From Paracoccaceae bacterium (lineage in GTDB: Bacteria; Pseudomonadota; Alphaproteobacteria; Rhodobacterales; Rhodobacteraceae), in the NCBI GenBank assembly GCA_007119835.1, contig SKOX01000497.1, forward strand, positions 1-10,294: a stretch of 10,294 nt of DNA, in the 5' to 3' direction. Shown one piece after another: positions 6,975 through 10,294 of this stretch; positions within the stretch are counted from its first letter, which is position 1, and each line of letters opens with the position of its first letter. The position numbers were made by a program, and so were the translations under genes. Under the pieces are notes generated by a model that saw only the letters and a program-made list of their open reading frames with translations, was not told the DNA's origin and made no database searches.

Positions 6975-7730
6975 CTAGATCGAGCCGGCCTCGACCATGT
7001 AGTTGTTGGCGGTGCACATCGCCGCATCGTCGGAGGCGAGGAACAGCACCATCCGCGCGACGTGGACCGGCTCGACGAGGTCGGGGAGGCACTGTCGCTG
7101 CCGATGCCGCTCCAGCGCCTCGGGCGTCACCCAGAGCGCCTTCTGGCGCTCGGTCATGACCCAGCCCGGCACGACCGTGTTCACCCGGATGCGGTGCCGG
7201 CCGAGGTCGCGGGCGAAGGAGCGGGTCATGCCGTGCACCGCCGCCTTCGCGGAGGTGTAGACCGGCATGCCGCCGGTCGCCTCCCACCACGAGTTCGACC
7301 CCATGTTGATGATGGAGCCGCCACCGGCGGCGATCATGCCCGGCGCGACCGCCTGGATCGCGAAGAACATGTGCCGCAGGTTGGCCGCGATCCGCTCGTC
7401 GTAATAGTCCGGGCTCACCTCCTCCCACGGGTGCCGATCGTCGCGCGCCGCATTGTTGACGAGGACATGCGCGGGCCCCAGCGCGGCCTCCATGTCGGCG
7501 AAGGTCGCCCGCAGCGCCGGAATGTCCCGCAGGTCGCACCGCGCGAAGTGCACGGCCGCCGAAGCCAGTTCATCGGTCAGGGCGGTGGCGGCCGCCTCGT
7601 CGATGTCGACGAAGCCGACCCTGGCGCCCTGGGCCGCGAAGGCGCGCACGATGTCCGCACCGATGCCGGAGGCACCGCCGGTGACGAAGACGGTCTTGCC
7701 TTCTAGGCTCGGATAGATTGCGAACGTCAT
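6975..7730 (-). CDS. short-chain dehydrogenase, XylB-like aldose 1-dehydrogenase
   Basis: 251 residues, a classical SDR length. Seen: cofactor motif TGGASGIG (17-24), Asp42 after the second strand (VDID) suggesting NAD preference, NNAA (92-95), and catalytic Ser145, Tyr158 and Lys162 (YTSAK). Several stretches recall the Caulobacter crescentus D-xylose 1-dehydrogenase XylB from memory: AIYPSLEGK at the N-terminus, RDDRH (96-100), NLRHMFF with QAVAPGM (117-132), and VVPGWVMTERQ (186-196). The expected reaction is oxidation of an aldose to its lactone in the cytoplasm. A 2-keto-3-deoxy-aldonate 4-dehydrogenase role is an alternative, as SDRs do this in L-fucose pathways. The ATG at 7728-7730 is set by AAGGAGG 4 bases upstream. 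It is a single gene, divergent from the amidohydrolase operon. Oddity: the C-terminus ends in MVEAGSI, where relatives usually end in a D-(A/G)-G-W tail. Confidence 0.9.
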   Translation of the reverse strand: MTFAIYPSLEGKTVFVTGGASGIGADIVRAFAAQGARVGFVDIDEAAATALTDELASAAVHFARCDLRDIPALRATFADMEAALGPAHVLVNNAARDDRHPWEEVSPDYYDERIAANLRHMFFAIQAVAPGMIAAGGGSIINMGSNSWWEATGGMPVYTSAKAAVHGMTRSFARDLGRHRIRVNTVVPGWVMTERQKALWVTPEALERHRQRQCLPDLVEPVHVARMVLFLASDDAAMCTANNYMVEAGSI

Positions 7731-7734
7731 GGTG

Positions 7735-7741
7735 CCTCCTT
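7735..7741 (-). promoter_or_regulatory. Shine-Dalgarno AAGGAGG that fixes the short-chain dehydrogenase start
   Basis: A full AAGGAGG lies 4 bases before the ATG at 7730 on the - strand. It favours the 251-residue form over the open frame that runs back to 7829. Confidence 0.8.
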
Positions 7742-7778
7742 GGCTTTGCCGGCGCACTTCCCCATGGCAAGACAGGCG

Positions 7779-7784
7779 TGTCAA
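7779..7784 (-). promoter_or_regulatory. perfect -35-like TTGACA upstream of the short-chain dehydrogenase
   Basis: On the - strand TTGACA starts at 7784, 54 bases before the ATG. The position 17 bases on reads GGAAGT, a poor -10, so only the -35 word is supported. A TTGACA also occurs on the - strand upstream of the aldo/keto reductase (3778-3773). Confidence 0.25.
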
Positions 7785-7905
7785 CAGCTCCACGGAAGCG
7801 TCCCGAAGGATCGGCAACGGGTTTCGCAACAGCTTCCGCCACCGCGAGCGCGTGCCCTCGAGACGTTGACGCTTCCTTGCGGCCCCGTCTCAGCGTAGCC
7901 TGTCA

Positions 7906-7928
7906 TGCAAAGCAGGCGCCTTGCAAAG
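7906..7928 (+). repeat. direct repeat TGCAAAG x2, candidate regulator half-sites
   Basis: TGCAAAG occurs at 7906-7912 and 7922-7928, 16 bases apart start to start, just before the amidohydrolase ribosome binding site. The same word is at 3786-3792 in the other divergent control region, and TTGCAAA occurs in both (3756-3762 and 7921-7927). A shared regulator binding both regions is possible. Words of seven bases recur by chance, so this stays tentative. Confidence 0.25.
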
Positions 7929-7943
7929 AGGGCGGCCCAGGAC

Positions 7944-7949
7944 AGGAGG
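7944..7949 (+). promoter_or_regulatory. Shine-Dalgarno AGGAGG that fixes the amidohydrolase start
   Basis: AGGAGG ends 4 bases before the ATG at 7954. It supports that codon over an in-frame upstream ATG at 7921. Confidence 0.8.
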
Positions 7950-7953
7950 GAAC

Positions 7954-8808
7954 ATGCCGGACTTTCCCATCGTCGATGGCCACCTTCACCTTTACGACCC
8001 GGCCGTGCTGTCATTTCCCTGGATGAAGGAGGTGCCTGCGCTCGACCGTCCGCACCTGGTGCGGGAATTCGATGCGGCGCGGGAGGGCCTCGAGGTCGAG
8101 GCGGCCGTTTTCGTGGAGGTCGACGCCGCTCCCGGAGCGCATGTCGCGGAGGCGCGGTTCATCGCGGCCCTGGCGCGGAACGAGCCCCGCATCGGGGCCA
8201 TCGTGGCGCACCTGCCGATGGACCGCGGGGCCGAAACCGCCCGCGATCTCGAGGCGCTTCGCGAGATCCCGCTCGTCCGGGGCATCCGGCACCTGATCCA
8301 GGGGCATCGCAACGAGCCCGGCTGGGCGCTGCGCCCGGAGTTCGTGTCCGGCGTCCAGGGCCTGGCGGGCACCGGGCTCGTCTTCGACATCTGCATCTAT
8401 GCCGAGCAACTTCCGGATGCGACGGAACTCGTCGCGCGCTGCCCGAAGGTGCAGTTCGTGCTCGACCATCTCGGAAAGCCGGATGTCCGCGGCGGCGGCT
8501 TCGAGAGCTGGAGCCGCGATGTCGCGGCACTCGCGCAGCACCCCAACGTCGCCTGCAAGATCTCCGGCCTCGCGACGGAAGCCGACCATGCGACGTGGCG
8601 GGAGGAGGAACTCGTCCCGTACATCGACCGTGCGATCGAGGTCTTCGGCTTCGAGCGGGTGCTCTTCGGCGGGGACTGGCCGGTCTCGACGCTCGCCACG
8701 GGCTATCGGCGCTGGGTGGAATGCGTCGACCGGGCGGTCGCAGGCGCGAGCGAGGCGGAGCGCCGCCAGCTTTTCGTCGGCAATGCCGGGCGGCTCTACA
8801 GGTTCTGA
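7954..8808 (+). CDS. amidohydrolase family protein, sugar lactonase type (COG3618, L-fucono-/L-rhamnono-lactonase-like)
   Basis: 284 residues, typical of the compact COG3618 branch of the amidohydrolase superfamily, which includes L-fucono-1,5-lactonase and L-rhamnono-gamma-lactonase. Motifs along the TIM barrel: VDGHLHLYDP (7-16) with the HxH pair His10/His12, the GIRHLIQ strand (110-116), DHLGKP (171-176) with His172, KISGL (202-206), GGDWPV (239-244) with Asp241, and NAGRLY (277-282). The expected job is opening the aldonolactone made by the sugar dehydrogenase. In relatives the Asp motif is usually GSDWP; here Gly240 replaces Ser. The start at 7954 is set by AGGAGG 4 bases upstream. It is the first gene of an operon: fucU follows after 19 bases. 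A 4-sulfomuconolactone or 2-pyrone-dicarboxylate lactonase role is possible by family, but FucU next door argues for a sugar lactone. Confidence 0.9.
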   Translation: MPDFPIVDGHLHLYDPAVLSFPWMKEVPALDRPHLVREFDAAREGLEVEAAVFVEVDAAPGAHVAEARFIAALARNEPRIGAIVAHLPMDRGAETARDLEALREIPLVRGIRHLIQGHRNEPGWALRPEFVSGVQGLAGTGLVFDICIYAEQLPDATELVARCPKVQFVLDHLGKPDVRGGGFESWSRDVAALAQHPNVACKISGLATEADHATWREEELVPYIDRAIEVFGFERVLFGGDWPVSTLATGYRRWVECVDRAVAGASEAERRQLFVGNAGRLYRF

Positions 8809-8827
8809 CACCTTCCCGGAGATTGCC

Positions 8828-9259
8828 ATGCTCAAGAACATTCCGCCGCTGCTCTCTCCGGATCTCCTCCACGCGCTCAGGTCGATGGGCCACGGCGACC
8901 GCCTGGCGATCGTCGATGCGAACTACCCCGCGGCGAGCGCCGGGCCGCGCCTCGTCCGGCTGGACGGGCACCCGGCGACGGACGTCCTCGCGGCGGTGCT
9001 CGAGGTCATGCCGCTCGATGACTTCGTGGACGACGCCGCGGTGATCATGGCGGTGGTCGGCGATCCCGGTCGGACGGAGCCGATCATGACCGAGTTCGAG
9101 GCCTGCGTCCAAAGATACGAGCCGGAGCAGCGGCTCATGCGGCTCGAGCGCTTCGACTTCTACGAGGCGGCCGCGGGCGCCTTTGCCATGGTGGCGACGG
9201 GCGAGAGCCGGCTCTACGGCAACATCATCCTCCGGAAGGGAGTGATCCGTCCGGACTGA
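8828..9259 (+). CDS. fucU: L-fucose mutarotase FucU (RbsD/FucU family)
   Basis: 143 residues, matching FucU length (about 140) and aligning from memory with E. coli FucU along its whole length: MLKNIPPLLSPDLLHALRSM at the N-terminus, then GHGD (21-24) with catalytic-type His22, DANYPA (30-35), MGP-like SAGP (37-40), FDFYEAA (109-115), and LYGNIILRKGV (129-139) with Tyr130 and Asn132. FucU-type enzymes interconvert the alpha and beta pyranose anomers of L-fucose in the cytoplasm, feeding an anomer-specific enzyme downstream. GGAG (8818-8821) lies 6 bases before the ATG. The gene follows the lactonase by 19 bases and precedes the dehydrogenase by 90, in one likely operon. It is the best substrate clue in the window, pointing to L-fucose or a configurational relative. 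An RbsD-like ribose specificity is less likely because RbsD differs in the N-terminal and C-terminal stretches. Confidence 0.94.
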   Translation: MLKNIPPLLSPDLLHALRSMGHGDRLAIVDANYPAASAGPRLVRLDGHPATDVLAAVLEVMPLDDFVDDAAVIMAVVGDPGRTEPIMTEFEACVQRYEPEQRLMRLERFDFYEAAAGAFAMVATGESRLYGNIILRKGVIRPD

Positions 9260-9349
9260 GCGCGGGTCCTCGCCCGACCGCCATGGCTTGCGGCGCGACG
9301 CGGCGAGAGCGAGACTGCCCCCGCCGCGACAGCAAGGGAGGAGACTGCG

Positions 9350-10243
9350 ATGGCCGGGAAGCCGAAGGTCGGATTCGCTGGGGCCGGGCTCATGGGCCAC
9401 GGCATGGCGAAGAACATCGTGGAGAAGGGCTTCCCGCTCACGGTGCTCGGCCACCGGAACCGCAAGCCCGTCGACGACCTTGTGGGCCGTGGCGCCGAGG
9501 AGGCGACGGACGCCGAGGGCCTCGTGGCCGCGTCGGAGATCGTGGTTCTGTGCCTGCCCGGGAGCCCCGAGGTCGAGGGCTTCATCGCCAGGGCGCTGGC
9601 GGTGGACTGCGCCGGGCGGATCTTCGTCGACTGCTCGACCTCGAACCCCGTCTCGACACGGCTCCTGGCCGCCGCCTGCACCGAGAAGGGCGCCGCCCTG
9701 GTCGACGCGCCGCTGTCGCGGACGCCCAAGGAGGCATGGGAGGGAACGCTCGACGTCATGCTGGGCGCGGGCGAGGTCGAGGCCGAGCGCGTCCGCCCCG
9801 TGCTCGAGTGCTTCGCCGGCCGGATCGTCCGCGTCGGCGGTGTCGGCGCCGGCCACACGATGAAGCTCCTCAACAATTTCGTCTCGCTCGGCTATGCCTC
9901 GCTCTATGCCGAGGCTCTGGCGATCGGCGCGAGGAACGGCATCGACGCTGCGACCTTCGACAGCGTGATCTCCGGCGGACGCATGGACTGCGGATTCTAC
10001 CAGACCTTCATGCGCTATGCGGTCCACGGCGACCGGGAGGCGCACAAGTTCGCGCTCCGCAACGCGCACAAGGACATGCGCTACCTTCTGTCGGTCGCCA
10101 CCGAGAGCGGCATTGCGTCCTCCATGGCGGCGAGCGTCAAGAACGGCCTGTCGATCGCGGAGGCCACCGGCCACGGCGACGATTACCTGCCGCTGCTGGT
10201 CGATGTCGTCGCCAAGCTGAACGGCATCGACCGGCCGGGCTGA
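9350..10243 (+). CDS. NAD(P)-dependent beta-hydroxyacid dehydrogenase (HIBADH / YihU-like)
   Basis: 297 residues, normal for the 3-hydroxyisobutyrate dehydrogenase family. An N-terminal Rossmann domain carries GFAGAGLMGHGMAKN (8-22, GxGxxG at 11-16). The interdomain region has VDAPLSRTPKEAWEG (118-132), and GAGHTMKLLNN (166-176) supplies catalytic Lys172 and Asn176. The C-terminal helical domain includes NAHKD (238-242). The family oxidises or reduces small beta-hydroxyacids or hydroxyaldehydes such as hydroxyisobutyrate, tartronate semialdehyde, threonate or sulfolactaldehyde. The usual substrate loop DAPVSGG is DAPLSRT here, resembling the GRT loop that I recall in E. coli YihU. AGGAG (9339-9343) lies 6 bases before the ATG. 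It is the third gene of the lactonase-fucU operon, so it may handle a C3 aldehyde or a late acid of the pathway. The family is sure; the substrate is unknown. Confidence 0.88.
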   Translation: MAGKPKVGFAGAGLMGHGMAKNIVEKGFPLTVLGHRNRKPVDDLVGRGAEEATDAEGLVAASEIVVLCLPGSPEVEGFIARALAVDCAGRIFVDCSTSNPVSTRLLAAACTEKGAALVDAPLSRTPKEAWEGTLDVMLGAGEVEAERVRPVLECFAGRIVRVGGVGAGHTMKLLNNFVSLGYASLYAEALAIGARNGIDAATFDSVISGGRMDCGFYQTFMRYAVHGDREAHKFALRNAHKDMRYLLSVATESGIASSMAASVKNGLSIAEATGHGDDYLPLLVDVVAKLNGIDRPG

Positions 10244-10294
10244 CGCTATCGCTTTTCCGTCGACCCGACCGAGGTGCGCTGGACGGCTGGCAGG

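Noticed and set aside
5536..7539. Long open frame on the - strand across the binding protein and into the short-chain dehydrogenase region
   Set aside because: It is a shadow of the binding protein and of the dehydrogenase in another frame; no motif or ribosome binding site supports it.
8159..10174. Long open frame (about 671 codons) on the - strand opposite the lactonase, fucU and dehydrogenase genes
   Set aside because: It spans three well-supported + strand genes, has low-complexity Arg/Pro/Ala composition, and shows no recognisable domain.
9350..10243. Sulfofucose or other sulfosugar catabolism as the main function of the cluster
   Set aside because: Only the Arg-Thr loop hints at it. 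No sulfonate-specific importer, sulfolactate enzyme or desulfonating enzyme is seen, and FucU with the lactonase is explained by ordinary L-fucose-type sugars.
1..10294. tRNA or rRNA genes, CRISPR arrays, insertion sequences, phage or toxin genes
   Set aside because: None seen on reading both strands; no transposase, integrase, regular spacer-repeat pattern or tRNA-like cloverleaf was recognised.

Overview
The window is about 70% G+C. The reading frames have strongly G/C-biased third positions, and several genes carry clean AGGAGG-type ribosome binding sites. Together with the gene content (an inositol catabolism gene, a fructose/ribose-type sugar ABC importer, and a Caulobacter XylB-like sugar dehydrogenase), this suggests the chromosome or a large replicon of a high-GC alphaproteobacterium. 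That placement is inferred from protein style and base composition, not from a marker gene.

Layout. 1-723 (+) is the 3' part of iolB, which looks like the end of a myo-inositol locus entering from the left. 861-3576 (-) holds an aldo/keto reductase followed by a full-length UxaA/GarD-type sugar-acid dehydratase. A 428-base divergent control region (3577-4004) separates them from 4005-6780 (+), a sugar ABC importer encoded as ATPase, permease and periplasmic binding protein. 6975-7730 (-) is a short-chain sugar dehydrogenase convergent with the importer; the gap between them carries two striking stem-loops. A second divergent region (7731-7953) leads into 7954-10243 (+): a COG3618 amidohydrolase (sugar lactonase type), a fucU mutarotase, and a beta-hydroxyacid dehydrogenase of the HIBADH/YihU type. 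The last 51 bases hold no recognisable gene.

How the genes fit together. From 861 to 10243 the genes read as a non-phosphorylative (oxidative) aldose pathway, most simply for L-fucose or a related 6-deoxy/galacto-configured sugar. The proposed steps are: import by the ABC system; anomer interconversion by FucU; oxidation at C1 by the SDR and/or the AKR; lactone opening by the amidohydrolase; dehydration to a 2-keto-3-deoxy acid by the UxaA-family enzyme; and a downstream redox step by the HIBADH-like protein. FucU is the strongest substrate clue, because it aligns by memory with E. coli FucU over its whole length. The substrate itself remains an inference.

Points worth a second look. A UxaA/GarD-type enzyme stands where an enolase-superfamily L-fuconate dehydratase is usual. 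Two unrelated candidate sugar 1-dehydrogenases are present. The HIBADH-like protein has Ser-Arg-Thr in place of the usual Ser-Gly-Gly substrate loop. No enzyme that cleaves the 2-keto-3-deoxy acid and no regulator is visible, so the locus probably continues to the right. I do not see a wholly new system type (no phage, CRISPR, toxin or mobile element); the novelty, if any, lies in the enzyme combination.
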